Position numbers and translations under genes: made by a program
In this document: positions 18,255-27,600 of the stretch, piece by piece
Numbering within the stretch: the first letter of the stretch is position 1
Layout: each line of letters starts with the position of its first letter
Notes under the pieces: model-generated
Told to the model about the DNA's origin: nothing
Seen by the model: only the letters and a program-made list of their open reading frames with translations
Databases searched by the model: none
NCBI GenBank assembly: GCA_017529865.1
Contig: JAFXNA010000048.1
Location: 29,297-93,296, forward strand
From: Bacteroidaceae bacterium
Lineage (GTDB): Bacteria > Bacteroidota > Bacteroidia > Bacteroidales > Bacteroidaceae
Direction of reading: 5' to 3'
DNA length: 64,000 bases

Positions 18255-18887
18255 ATGGCACAAATGACGAATACGACCCCAGTGGCCGATGCTATCAAGG
18301 AGTATTTACATCGCGGCTTCGGCTCGATGACGAAGAATGATTTCGAGGTATGGATATTCCATCAGTTAATCAATGGAGAACTGAAGGGTAGAACAAACCG
18401 AGAAATCAGCATTGCACTTCGCATACCCGACACGAAAGTGAAGCGTCTGCGCTATGAAGCGGACCTAAAATGGGGTAGTCCTGATAATGATAGTGCTTAT
18501 CATGAGGCCTTGGTGACAGTTATCAACAAAGCTCGTTTCGTAAGGGAGAAAAAGCAAATTTTGTTAGTCATTGAGGACACTGCTTTACTAAAGTATCTTG
18601 ATGCTAAGATGAAGAATGCCAATGTGGCCTGGGACAAGTCGTTCAACACGGAGAACATCTACATCGACTTCGAGCAGTATGAGACCTTTTGTAAAGAAGT
18701 TCTTACGGAGGAATACAATGATACAATAAAATTCTTGAATGAGAACAATTTCAAAGATGCAAATCCAATCGTAAAGTTCTTCAAAGAACTAGGCAATAAG
18801 ACACGAGAAGAAGTAATCAAAGAACTAGCTGATGGTGCAGTATCTGCCGCCAAGTTCACTCTCCCATTGCTTTTATCCCTAATATAA
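18255..18887 (+). CDS. Unknown protein with helix-turn-helix-like segment and hydrophobic tail
   Basis: 210 residues with no signal peptide, which sets it apart from its neighbours. A segment near residues 40-75 (N-R-E-I-S-I-A-L-R-I-P-D-T-K-V-K-R-L-R-Y-E-A-D) looks like a helix-turn-helix. The middle is charged and helical. The last 20 residues (A-A-K-F-T-L-P-L-L-L-S-L-I) are hydrophobic and could insert into a membrane. It begins with M-A-Q at the same place in the array where other units have the 60-bp leader repeat, and its stop overlaps an ATG in TAATG. Function not recognised. Confidence 0.65.
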   Translation: MAQMTNTTPVADAIKEYLHRGFGSMTKNDFEVWIFHQLINGELKGRTNREISIALRIPDTKVKRLRYEADLKWGSPDNDSAYHEALVTVINKARFVREKKQILLVIEDTALLKYLDAKMKNANVAWDKSFNTENIYIDFEQYETFCKEVLTEEYNDTIKFLNENNFKDANPIVKFFKELGNKTREEVIKELADGAVSAAKFTLPLLLSLI

Positions 18888-18910
18888 TGATAACGATAAT
18901 ACGAAGAAAT

Positions 18911-19444
18911 ATGAAAACAAGAATCATGACAATGCTAGCAGCAATGCTGCTGATAAGTACAGGTGCATTTGCACAGAGTGGTGAAACTCCACTGAAGGGT
19001 GATGTGAATGAAGACGGCAAGGTGGATGTTGCCGACATCAATGCCATCATTAAGATTATGAAGGATGCTGGCGGAACAAGTGGAGAAACCGTTTATTATT
19101 ACTATGCCGGTTGGACATTACCTACAATATCTAATGTAGATACTATTATTAATGAAACTTATCCTACTTCAAGTTCAGATAATACACAACATCCGGCAGG
19201 TAAGAAAACAACAAGTAAATCATCATTTAATTTAGCATCGGTTAATTTATATAATTCAAGCGCTAAAACAAACTATTATGTATTAGTTCCAACAGATCAA
19301 GCAATCTATGATACTGTATTTGGCCTACAAATGGGTATTGATTCATTTACTTCTCAAGGTACAATAACCGTTGGTACACAAATTCATACAATTTATAAAT
19401 CAGTAGATACCACAAGAAATATTGGGTCAATTGAAATAAAATAA
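18911..19444 (+). CDS. Secreted dockerin-repeat protein 3
   Basis: 177 residues from ATG 18911, aligned with the other copies; the frame also opens at 18887. Signal peptide ending A-F-A-Q, then the half-dockerin loop D-V-N-E-D-G-K-V-D-V-A-D. The C-terminal domain starts Y-Y-Y-A-G-W-T-L-P and is closely similar to that of protein 4 (19531-20064), including T-S-S-S-D-N-T-Q-H and K-K-T-T; the two are the most recent duplication in the array. Function unknown. Confidence 0.75.
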   Translation: MKTRIMTMLAAMLLISTGAFAQSGETPLKGDVNEDGKVDVADINAIIKIMKDAGGTSGETVYYYYAGWTLPTISNVDTIINETYPTSSSDNTQHPAGKKTTSKSSFNLASVNLYNSSAKTNYYVLVPTDQAIYDTVFGLQMGIDSFTSQGTITVGTQIHTIYKSVDTTRNIGSIEIK

Positions 19445-19464
19445 ATAAAAAATAAATAATATTT

Positions 19465-19524
19465 ATGGCAATATATCAAGAAAATAATATTCAATTTACT
19501 AATGTGTCGATATCAAAAAAACGA
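19465..19524 (+). repeat. 60-bp leader repeat, copy 2
   Basis: Reads M-A-I-Y-Q-E-N-N-I-Q-F-T-N-V-S-I-S-K-K-R in frame with the signal peptide of the next gene. Differs from copy 1 at only a few positions. Confidence 0.7.
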
Positions 19525-19530
19525 ATGAAT

Positions 19531-20064
19531 ATGAGAACAAGAATCATTACAATGCTGGCAGCCCTGCTGCTGATAAGTACAGGCGCATTTGCACAAAATG
19601 TAAACAGCGACCCCCTGAAGGGTGACGTGAATGAGGATGGCAAGGTGGATGTGGCAGACATCAATGCCATCATCAAGATTATGAAGGATGCAGGCGGAAC
19701 AAGTGGAGAAACCGTTTATTATTACTATGCTGGTTGGACATTACCATCGGCTTCTAATGCAGATACAATTATAAATGAAACATATCCTGCTTCAAGTTCA
19801 GATAATACACAACATGCCGCTGGTAAGAAAACTACAACCAAATCATCCATGGATTATACTCAAGGTAATTTATATTATTCTACGGCTAAAACATATTATT
19901 ATGTATTAGTTCCTTCAAATCATGCAATTTATGATTCTTTGGGTAATAATGTAATTGAATCTACATTTATATTACAAGAAACTATAACTGTTGGAAATCA
20001 AATACATAATATTTATAAATCTAATGGAACAAGTAGAAATATTGGAGCAATAATAATTAGATAA
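19531..20064 (+). CDS. Secreted dockerin-repeat protein 4
   Basis: 177 residues from ATG 19531. Signal peptide, then a slightly different linker (N-V-N-S-D-P) before the half-dockerin loop D-V-N-E-D-G-K-V-D-V-A-D. The C-terminal domain Y-Y-Y-A-G-W-T-L-P is a close copy of that in protein 3 with scattered substitutions, showing that the variable domain is also duplicated. It ends I-G-A-I-I-I-R. Confidence 0.75.
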   Translation: MRTRIITMLAALLLISTGAFAQNVNSDPLKGDVNEDGKVDVADINAIIKIMKDAGGTSGETVYYYYAGWTLPSASNADTIINETYPASSSDNTQHAAGKKTTTKSSMDYTQGNLYYSTAKTYYYVLVPSNHAIYDSLGNNVIESTFILQETITVGNQIHNIYKSNGTSRNIGAIIIR

Positions 20065-20086
20065 ATAAAAAATATAGAATTTATAT

Positions 20087-20338
20087 ATGGCAATATATCA
20101 AGAAAATAATATTCTATTTACTAATGTTATTAAACCTTCATTTACAACGAGTGGCCGTATAGCTAAAGGTAAATATACATTAGATGGAAGTAATAATATA
20201 ATTACTAAACCTGGTCCTGTTATTAATGCTATTGATATTGATTGGAATGGTGCACAACTTGATAATAATTTAATTATTAATTCATCTTCTGATTTATTAT
20301 ATAGATTGATACTTATTACCATATTAAAGCAAAGATAA
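20087..20338 (+). pseudogene. Leader-repeat ORF without export signal, probable array remnant
   Basis: 83 codons. The first 14 (M-A-I-Y-Q-E-N-N-I-L-F-T-N-V) match the leader repeat, then the frame continues into very AT-rich sequence instead of a signal peptide. A segment T-S-G-R-I-A-K-G resembles S-T-G-G-R-I-A-R-G in protein 2, so it may be a decayed array unit. No export signal or dockerin loop. It could also be a real short gene that shows the original form of the leader repeat. Confidence 0.45.
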
Positions 20339-20363
20339 TGTTTAACTTTTTAACAAATCAAGT

Positions 20364-20846
20364 ATGAAGAAAAAACTCTTATTATTCATCACAGCAATGC
20401 TGTTGATGTGTATAAGTGCATTTGCACAAAATGGTGAAACTCCCCTGAAGGGTGATGTGAATGAAGACGGTAAAGTAGATGTTGCTGACATCAACGCTGT
20501 CATCAAGATTATGAAGGATGCTGGCGGAACTGCCGAAGAAACAATTTATTATTTTGGTACAATTAAACCAAACATTTCTAATTATCAAACGTTAATACCA
20601 AGATATATTTCTAGTTCTGAAGTATATAATAAAACAGTAAATGTAACTGGTGGTAATTATATTTATTATTTGTGTCCTTCATCTCATGCATTAACTAATG
20701 AACAAAGAAAGAATGCGATGTTAGATCAAGGAGGATTTATTTGTAAATTTAGTACAACTATAGATACCACATCTATTACCGGTTATACTATTTATCAACA
20801 ATTAGTTGATAATGATGCAACTTTAACATTTAATATCAATTATTAA
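20364..20846 (+). CDS. Secreted dockerin-repeat protein 5
   Basis: 160 residues. The signal peptide (M-K-K-K-L-L-L-F-I-T-A-M-L-L-M-C-I-S-A-F-A-Q) has diverged from the others, but the half-dockerin D-V-N-E-D-G-K-V-D-V-A-D is the same. The C-terminal domain starts Y-Y-F-G-T-I-K-P-N and is related to the second module of protein 2 (G-T-I-K-P-T-x-x-N-Y-x-T-L). Function unknown. Confidence 0.75.
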   Translation: MKKKLLLFITAMLLMCISAFAQNGETPLKGDVNEDGKVDVADINAVIKIMKDAGGTAEETIYYFGTIKPNISNYQTLIPRYISSSEVYNKTVNVTGGNYIYYLCPSSHALTNEQRKNAMLDQGGFICKFSTTIDTTSITGYTIYQQLVDNDATLTFNINY

Positions 20847-20868
20847 AATAAATAAAATTAAATAATAT

Positions 20869-20928
20869 ATGGCAATATATCAAGAAAATAATATTCTATT
20901 TACAAATGTGCCTATATCAAAAAAACAA
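20869..20928 (+). repeat. 60-bp leader repeat, copy 3
   Basis: Reads M-A-I-Y-Q-E-N-N-I-L-F-T-N-V-P-I-S-K-K-Q, again in frame with the following signal peptide. Confidence 0.7.
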
Positions 20929-20934
20929 ATGAAT

Positions 20935-21918
20935 ATGAAAAGACTATTTACAATGATCGTAGCATTGGCAGCAATTATTGCCTATGCAAGTGCCCAGACA
21001 CTTTCGGTACAGCCGATTGAGATACAAGAGGGTGGACAGACAGAAATGGTGGTGAACCTCACAGGAGGTACATCGGCCACAGCCTTGCAATTCAACTTGA
21101 AACTGCCTGACGGCATGACCGTCAATACTGATGGCGTTTCTCTTGGTACTGCTACCGACGGGCATACCCTTAGTGTGCAGACGCTCAACTCGGGCGACCT
21201 GCTATTTATCCTCTACAGCATGGACCTCAAGCCGTTCAAGGATGGTGAACTGCTGCGTATCCCAGTAACGGCAGGCAGCACAGAAACAACTTCTAACGGG
21301 AAGCTCTATACTGTCCGCACAGCTACGGCAGATGCTGTGAGCCATACGTGCGAAGATGCGACATTCAGCGCAATAGTAAGTGGTGCATACAAGTTGGGTG
21401 ACGCGAATGGCGACGGAACCGTTTCTGTGACGGATGTCACGATGACCATCAGCCATATCCTCGGTAAGACACCAGCAGGTTTCAACAAGGATGCAGTGGA
21501 CATCAATGGTGACGGAAGTATTTCTGTTACCGATGTGACGATGATTATCAATATCATCCTGAAAGGAGAAGTACCACAAGAAACAGTATATTATTGGTAT
21601 GCAGGTCAAACACCTCCAACATCAATAAGTGGTACACCTACAGTAGATGATACAAACTTCACAAACAATAAATGGCATACACTCGGATCAACCGGTTCAA
21701 CAAGTACAACAATTAGTAAAACTGTAAGTGGTGCAACATCAAGTAATTATTGGTATGTTGCTGCGCCAAGTGGATTTATTGCAACAGCATCAGATTTAAG
21801 TACACCTGATACATCTATGACTCAATTATCTAATATAACTGTAAATGGAGCAACATATGTAGTATTTAAATCTAATTCAACATCAGTTAAAGCATCAATA
21901 TATATGGCAAAAAAATAA
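20935..21918 (+). CDS. Secreted cohesin-like plus full dockerin protein
   Basis: 327 residues from ATG 20935. After a signal peptide ending A-S-A-Q, residues about 25-140 form a cohesin-like beta sandwich (V-Q-P-I-E-I-Q-E-G-G-Q-T-E-M-V-V-N-L, then A-L-Q-F-N-L-K-L-P). A complete two-repeat dockerin follows: G-D-A-N-G-D-G-T-V-S-V-T-D and V-D-I-N-G-D-G-S-I-S-V-T-D. The C-terminus is another Y-Y-W-Y-A-G-Q-T-P-P domain of the array type. It is the only member with both cohesin-like and paired calcium loops, and could link the half-dockerin proteins together. The GC-richer front and AT-rich tail suggest a fusion. Confidence 0.75.
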   Translation: MKRLFTMIVALAAIIAYASAQTLSVQPIEIQEGGQTEMVVNLTGGTSATALQFNLKLPDGMTVNTDGVSLGTATDGHTLSVQTLNSGDLLFILYSMDLKPFKDGELLRIPVTAGSTETTSNGKLYTVRTATADAVSHTCEDATFSAIVSGAYKLGDANGDGTVSVTDVTMTISHILGKTPAGFNKDAVDINGDGSISVTDVTMIINIILKGEVPQETVYYWYAGQTPPTSISGTPTVDDTNFTNNKWHTLGSTGSTSTTISKTVSGATSSNYWYVAAPSGFIATASDLSTPDTSMTQLSNITVNGATYVVFKSNSTSVKASIYMAKK

Positions 21919-21935
21919 TATAAATAGATAAAATT

Positions 21936-21962
21936 ATGGCAACATATTCTGATAACAATTAA
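21936..21962 (+). repeat. Remnant of the leader repeat
   Basis: Starts ATGGCAACATATTC and reads M-A-T-Y-S-D-N-N, then stops. It lies between two array genes at the position where other units carry the 60-bp leader repeat. Confidence 0.5.
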
Positions 21963-21984
21963 CTCATAAAAAAACAGAAAGACA

Positions 21985-22605
21985 ATGAAGAAGATTAGTG
22001 TTTTAATGGCTGCTTTCATGGCAGTATGCATGTCTGCATTGGCAGACGATGGAATCAAGGTAAATCCATTGACAATCGCACAGGGCGAGACAGCCGACCT
22101 CGAGATTATGTTTGAATGCGCAGAAGCACAGTACGTAGGTTTTCAGTTCGACGTAGCAGCTGAAAGTGTTGGCTTTAACATCGACCTCGATGAAGAGGAA
22201 GGTTATGATGCAGGTGATGCATTGGCAAAGAGTCACACCATTGCAGCGTCGGAGCCTACAGCAGGCACCTACCGTTTCGTATGTACCTCGATGAAGAACG
22301 CCACCATCAAGGCAGGCACTAATGTGTTGATGACCGTCAGCCTCAAGGCCGATGCCGCATTGGAAGTAGGCACGTACAAGATGACCATCTCCAACATCGA
22401 GATTACGAAGATTTCGGGAGACAGCCTAATCCCTTGCAAACTCGACCCCGTCGAGGTGATGGTTACCGTAACAGTACCTACCGCAATCAACTCAGTTTCT
22501 CGCATTGACTCTGCCAAGAGTGTTTACAACGTAAACGGTCAGCAGATTAGCAATACCCAGAAGGGCATCAATATCGTGGATGGGAAGAAGGTCATGGTGA
22601 AATAG
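21985..22605 (+). CDS. Secreted cohesin-like protein with C-terminal sorting-type tail
   Basis: 206 residues. Signal peptide ending A-L-A, then a cohesin-like beta sandwich (V-N-P-L-T-I-A-Q-G-E-T-A-D-L-E-I, then V-G-F-Q-F-D-V). The C-terminal 30 residues (V-Y-N-V-N-G-Q-Q-I and K-G-I-N-I-V-D-G-K-K-V-M-V-K) match tails seen on many secreted Prevotella proteins and resemble type IX sorting signals. It lies at the end of the dockerin array and could be the surface anchor for dockerin-bearing partners. This role is inference; no binding residues can be checked by eye. Confidence 0.7.
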   Translation: MKKISVLMAAFMAVCMSALADDGIKVNPLTIAQGETADLEIMFECAEAQYVGFQFDVAAESVGFNIDLDEEEGYDAGDALAKSHTIAASEPTAGTYRFVCTSMKNATIKAGTNVLMTVSLKADAALEVGTYKMTISNIEITKISGDSLIPCKLDPVEVMVTVTVPTAINSVSRIDSAKSVYNVNGQQISNTQKGINIVDGKKVMVK

Positions 22606-22650
22606 CCTCCCTCTATCTCCCCCCCCTATGGGGGGAAGAAAGACTGTTAA
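22606..22650. repeat. C/G-run palindromic element
   Basis: Contains a run of C, a short CTAT spacer and a run of G, of the same style as elements at 37111-37147 and inside the GH3 gene at 29199-29300. Confidence 0.5.
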
Positions 22651-22654
22651 ACGG

Positions 22655-22693
22655 TAAAAAACACGCCAGAGTTCATCTCCGGCGTGTTTTTTA
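22655..22693. terminator. Bidirectional terminator between convergent genes
   Basis: Stem AACACGCCAGAG / CTCCGGCGTGTT around a 5-base loop, with an A run before and a T run after. It can serve both the cohesin-like gene and the convergent BNR_4 gene. Confidence 0.88.
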
Positions 22694-22708
22694 TCCAAAG
22701 TCTAGCAT

Positions 22709-24439
22709 CTAACGTCTAACGTCTAAAGTCTCTTCAATGACTTGATCTACATACCCATCACGATAGATCGTGATGGTCTTTCCGTCGTAGGTGAGGGCGA
22801 TAGTAACGGATTTCAGGAGGGTGGGGTGCTCGTCTCCATTCGTGCCATTACTCTTGTTAGCCCAGTCGTCGCTTGAGAGGAGGCGGTTCTGACTGCGATA
22901 GACCTTATCGCCGATATGGATTTCGGGACGCTGATCGGTCTCGCTGATATGATAGGATAGGGTAGTCCGTTTGGCTCGGTTTCCTGTGAATTTCCCTTCG
23001 AGGCGGAACAGCTCTCCGCTGTAATGATTGGGGTCGAGTTGGAACTGCTGTTCGAATCGTTTCTTGGGTTGCTTCCACTTGTCGCGATAGTCGCTATGGA
23101 TGGCTGTGGGGAACCCTTGTGGATATCCGCGCCGTACCATCCAGTACTGGTAGTCGCCATTCATCCACGCGAGTCGCATACGGCCTTTTGTTGCTCCTGG
23201 AATGATGTATGGACGGGAATTGTTCTTTGTGGAATTCTTTGTGATGGGGGTGGGTGACAGCCATGATTCCAGGGTGAGCGAGGAGTTGAGGGTGATTGAA
23301 GGGTTGATGGTGTATCTGTAGATCTCAAAGACTCCATCGGGGTCATACTGCCCGTCCTTGATGGGAATGGATACATAGACATGCGATGTGTTCTCTGGGT
23401 CGATGGTCATACCGCCGCTATAGCATCGCTCGGTCTGTGTCCAACTCTGATGGAAGGCATGTCCTGCCTCACAGATGTAGAGGCAGTGCCACGTGGCTCC
23501 TGTCCAACGAGCATACCAATAGGAGTGACGGTTTTTCGATTCGTCGATATGGGGATAGGCCACTACAGGGTGTTCCTGCTTGTCGAGTGCGATTTGCCAA
23601 ATCCAGTTACGAATGTCAGGTGTGCGGTCGATGATAGTGGCTGGATAAGCTGTTGCATATTCCTCTGTCTTGTTGACATGGAAGGGGCCTTCGTCGATTC
23701 GTTTCAGTTCCTGACCGTTCATGTCGCGCAGGATGGGACCGTAGCCGTGATTGATGTCGATGATGTTCATGTAGAGCCAGTTGGGCATCTCGTTGTCGGG
23801 ATGGCCTGTGGTATAGCCGACATAAATCTTGTCTTTCCCGTTACTGATATATTTTGCATAGGGGCGAGCACCTGTCGATTGCACCACCTGATGGGGTTCG
23901 TAGTCGAAGTGGCAGTTATCCTCAGAGTCGGGGATGGTGAGACGTGCAATGGTGGGGTGCCAGTTGATACCTCGCCAACACAGATAGATGTGTTGAGGAT
24001 CGTCGCTCATGATGAATGGTGAGGGGTAGGTGGTGTTGTTGCGGGTTTCTAGGTATTTCTCCTCCCCCAATGCTGTGATGTCGCCTGGCTTTCGTGAGAT
24101 ACGATACCAGATGCGTGGCTCGTCGGTGTGACGTGTATAGAAAATCATGACACGTTCATCGGGCAGCACAAGGAAGGTGGGGTTGTTGTGGTCGTCGGGT
24201 TGGAAGAAACTACGCACAAGCACATCGGTCTTGTGATGATGTTTCCAGTCGTACTGTGTGGCTTTCACATTGCCATGCACGTCGATATATCCGATATAGG
24301 TGTACTGACCATGATGTAAGGCACGAGGGTCGGCAAACCAGCACCAGGCTCCTTCATCAGTTACAATGTTCTGAGCACTGAGGGAAAATGCAAAAAAGAT
24401 AGAATGTAAAAATGTAATAATAAAAGGTAATAATTTCAT
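22709..24439 (-). CDS. Secreted BNR_4-family beta-propeller protein, candidate glycan-active enzyme
   Basis: 576 residues from the ATG at 24439. A signal peptide ends L-S-A-Q, and the mature start contains G-A-W-C-W-F-A-D-P-R-A, a hallmark of the BNR_4 family. Aromatic and His-rich loops (W-K-H-H-H-K-T-D, P-S-P-F) fit a seven-bladed propeller. Relatives include ulvan lyase and rhamnosidase-type enzymes, so it probably acts on a plant or algal polysaccharide, but the activity cannot be assigned from sequence alone. The signal peptide DNA shares about 45 bp with that of the GH3 gene at 27999. An extended frame upstream to 24496 crosses the promoter and is not used. Confidence 0.8.
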   Translation of the reverse strand: MKLLPFIITFLHSIFFAFSLSAQNIVTDEGAWCWFADPRALHHGQYTYIGYIDVHGNVKATQYDWKHHHKTDVLVRSFFQPDDHNNPTFLVLPDERVMIFYTRHTDEPRIWYRISRKPGDITALGEEKYLETRNNTTYPSPFIMSDDPQHIYLCWRGINWHPTIARLTIPDSEDNCHFDYEPHQVVQSTGARPYAKYISNGKDKIYVGYTTGHPDNEMPNWLYMNIIDINHGYGPILRDMNGQELKRIDEGPFHVNKTEEYATAYPATIIDRTPDIRNWIWQIALDKQEHPVVAYPHIDESKNRHSYWYARWTGATWHCLYICEAGHAFHQSWTQTERCYSGGMTIDPENTSHVYVSIPIKDGQYDPDGVFEIYRYTINPSITLNSSLTLESWLSPTPITKNSTKNNSRPYIIPGATKGRMRLAWMNGDYQYWMVRRGYPQGFPTAIHSDYRDKWKQPKKRFEQQFQLDPNHYSGELFRLEGKFTGNRAKRTTLSYHISETDQRPEIHIGDKVYRSQNRLLSSDDWANKSNGTNGDEHPTLLKSVTIALTYDGKTITIYRDGYVDQVIEETLDVRR

Positions 24440-24461
24440 AAGCAATGGTTTTATATCGCTG

Positions 24462-24469
24462 CAAAGATA
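24462..24469 (-). promoter_or_regulatory. -7 box for the BNR_4 gene
   Basis: TATCTTTG on the minus strand, 22 bp before the start codon, with repeat copy C ending three bases upstream of it. Confidence 0.75.
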
Positions 24470-24472
24470 ATG

Positions 24473-24535
24473 AAAAATTTGGTTAAGTGAGCACAATAAG
24501 AATGTATTATTATTGTCGAACGTGAAAATTTTATC
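24473..24535 (-). repeat. 63-bp dispersed repeat, copy C
   Basis: Minus-strand copy of the A/B/D element. The conserved CTTAACC end faces the -7 box at 24462-24469. The hairpin arms are less well preserved here. Confidence 0.7.
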
Positions 24536-24581
24536 AAAAAATGTAAAAATGAAAAAATTATATAATGTAAAAGTGATAATT

Positions 24582-24612
24582 ATGCATTATGAATTGTGCA
24601 TTATGAATTATT
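24582..24612. repeat. AT-rich ATTATGCATTATGAATT-type repeat
   Basis: The GCATTATGAATT motif occurs twice here, just upstream of the GH31 promoter. Similar copies lie near 31669, 37959, 40549, 42829, 44702 and 53304. Confidence 0.6.
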
Positions 24613-24617
24613 ATTTG

Positions 24618-24625
24618 TATCTTTG
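24618..24625 (+). promoter_or_regulatory. -7 box for the GH31 gene
   Basis: TATCTTTG, 32 bp before the GH31 start. It rules out the upstream in-frame start codons of the open frame that begins at 24513. Confidence 0.75.
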
Positions 24626-24656
24626 CCTCCGTAATAATAATCTAACTGAAACTGAT

Positions 24657-27600
24657 ATGATGAAGAAAATTGTTCTTGTGGCTTTGATGGCCTCTCTCCT
24701 GACGCAAGCGAATGCGCAGGATTACACGATGACTGTTGGAAATGTCGTGACAGAGATTTCGTTCTATTCGCCTGAAATCGTGCGAGTGATGAAGTACCAG
24801 AAAGCGGATGCGTTGGGTAAAAGCGACCCGAAAGTGGTGGTGACGATGACTCCCCAAGCGGTGAACCCTACGAAAAAAGAAGGAAGCCCGACTGACACCC
24901 TGCTGACGGACAAGGTAATGGTGACTTGTAACAAAACGAATGGTTTGATTAATTTTTACCGTCCTGACGGCACTACGCTCATCAGGGAGCGTTCGAAAGC
25001 TACTTTTACCAAACGAACTTCGCACACGATTGACCCTTACAATGTCTCGCAGTCGTTCCGTCTGACGAACGGTGAGGCAATCTATGGGTTCGGGCAGGTG
25101 CAGGATGGTGCTTTGAATCATCGCAACAAGAGCTATAGCCATATGGTTCAGAACAATATGTCGGTATGGATTCCGTTCTTCCACTCCACACGTGGTTACG
25201 GTCTGTATTGGGACCTCTATGGTCCTTGCGACTTCAGCGATAACTCTTCGGATGGGGCAACTTTCAAGACCGAAGCGGCTCATGCGGTAGACTACTACGT
25301 ATTGGTCGGTTCGCAGGAGAATGGTGATGATGTGCAGCGTTTGGTGCGCAAGCTGTCGGGTCAGGCCACGATGGTGCCGCTGTGGACTTTCGGTTACTTC
25401 CAAAGTAAGGAGCGCTACAAGAGTGCAACCGAGACTTTGGGCGTGTTGCAAAAGTATCGCTCGCTGAAGGTGCCCATCGACTGCGTGGTACAGGATTGGC
25501 AGTACTGGGGTGGCAATAACCAGTGGAATGCGATGGAGTTCCTCAATCCGGAGTTCAAGACCACCTATCCCCAGATGATTAATGGAATGCACTCCGATGG
25601 AGCTCACCTGCTGATTTCTATCTGGGCGAACTTCGGACGCGATACCAAGCAATTTGCACACTTCAAGGAGAAGAACCAGCTGATGAAGATGGGTAACGAC
25701 ATCATGTCGGCTACATGGCCCAACAACGAAGGTGTGGGCATCTACTGCCCTTATCAACAATCGGCTCGCGATTATTACTGGCAGTGTCTCTACGAAGGAT
25801 TGGTGAATAAAGGTGTCGATGCTTATTGGGTGGACTCATCCGAACCCGATCACTACCAAGGTGGTGAGGATTGGGAGAAGACGAGCGACTTCATCGTGCT
25901 GAATAAAGACGATGAGGACAACGCCACCCTGAACCCACATTCGCTCGAGACGACCCATACGTGGCGTGCCATGCGTAATGTGTTCCCACTGATGCATGCC
26001 AGCGGTGTGTATGAAGGACATCGTGCTCAGAAAGCTGCCGAAACGGAAGCTCGTCGTGTGATGATTATGACCCGTTCGGGCTTCATCGGTATGCAGCGCT
26101 ATGGTGCAGGTACATGGAGTGGTGACATCACCGCTTCGTGGGAAACATTAGCGAATCAGATACCTGCTGCCTTGAACTACTCGGCTTGCGGCATCCCAAG
26201 CTGGAACAGCGATATAGGCGGTTTCTTCAATGGTAATTTCCAAGGACCGGGACAGGATACCTACAACGAACTCTATTGTCGCTGGATTCAGTTCGGTGCG
26301 TTCTGTACCATCATGCGCAGTCACGGCTCTGCAACCGATCGTGCCATCTATCAGTTCGGTAAGGAAGGGGAGAGCTACTTCGATGTGATAAACCGCTATA
26401 TCAATCTGCGCTATGCCTTGTTGCCATACATCTACAGCACAGACCGCCGCGTGTACAACGATGGTTATTCGTTTATGCGTGCGATGGGTATTGCCTATCC
26501 GGCCGATACTCGCACACACGAGTTGAAGGACCAGTTTATGTTCGGAAGCAATCTGCTCGTTGCACCTGTGGTGAAGTCACAGGCTACCCAACGCAGCATC
26601 TATCTGCCGAAAATAGAAAATGGTAAATGGGTAGATTTGTGGACAGGACAACAGTATGAAGGCGGACAGACCGTGAAGCGTGAGGTCAATCTGGCACTCA
26701 TGCCGCTCTATGTGCCTCAAGGTACCATCATGCCTTGGGGACCGAAGGTACAGTACAGCGAGCAGAGCAACTGGGACAACCTTGAAATCCGCATCTATCC
26801 AGGTGCTGACGGACAGTTCACCCTTTATGAAGATGAGCGCGACAACTACAACTACGAGCAAGGCCGTTTCTCTGAGATTCCTTTCGCTTGGGATGATCAA
26901 ACTCAGACTCTCACCATCGGAAAGCGTCAGGGTTCGTTCGATGGGATGCTCAGCAGTCGCACCTTCCGCATCGTGCTCGTCGATGCCGACAAGCATGTGG
27001 GAGTAGGCATCCAGCAGTCAGAGCGCTTCAGCAAGGAAGTGACCTATGCGGGAGCAGAGGTGAAGATGAACATAGACAACGAACAGTTGGTTGCAGGCGA
27101 TGTGACTGCCGTTCAGAGCATCCAGGTGACCCCTACCAGTGTCAGCCTGTTCTTAGGTCAGAGCTCTACGTTTGCAGTCAAGGCAAAGCTGGCAGATGGT
27201 ACTTCGCAGTTCATCACCCTCGATGCCGTATGCGAAAGTAGCGACCCCGAGGTGGCAACCGTACGCGACGGTATCATCTATGCCGGTCAGAAACAAGGGA
27301 AGGCTGTCATCACAGTGACCTATACCGATGGGTTGGGAAAGGTACACGAGACGACTGTAAATGTCGATGCATCCATCCCTACAAACATCTATGAATGGAA
27401 GGCAGTCGACTGGTACCGCAATCGTGTCAGCGACCGTCTGGGCTCGTCCGACATCACCTATAGTGCTAAGAACAATACCATCACCATCACGAAGAAGGGG
27501 GCACAGAACATCGCCTTGCGCTATATGGAGAAGAAATATCTGGAACCGGGCATGAAATACTTCGTGGCTGTAGCTACCGAGGTGTCCACCAACAAGAACG

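Noticed and set aside
24642..25760. Long minus-strand open frame of 372 codons
   Set aside because: It lies opposite the GH31 gene, which has signal peptide and catalytic motifs. The minus frame is His/Arg-rich with no domain.
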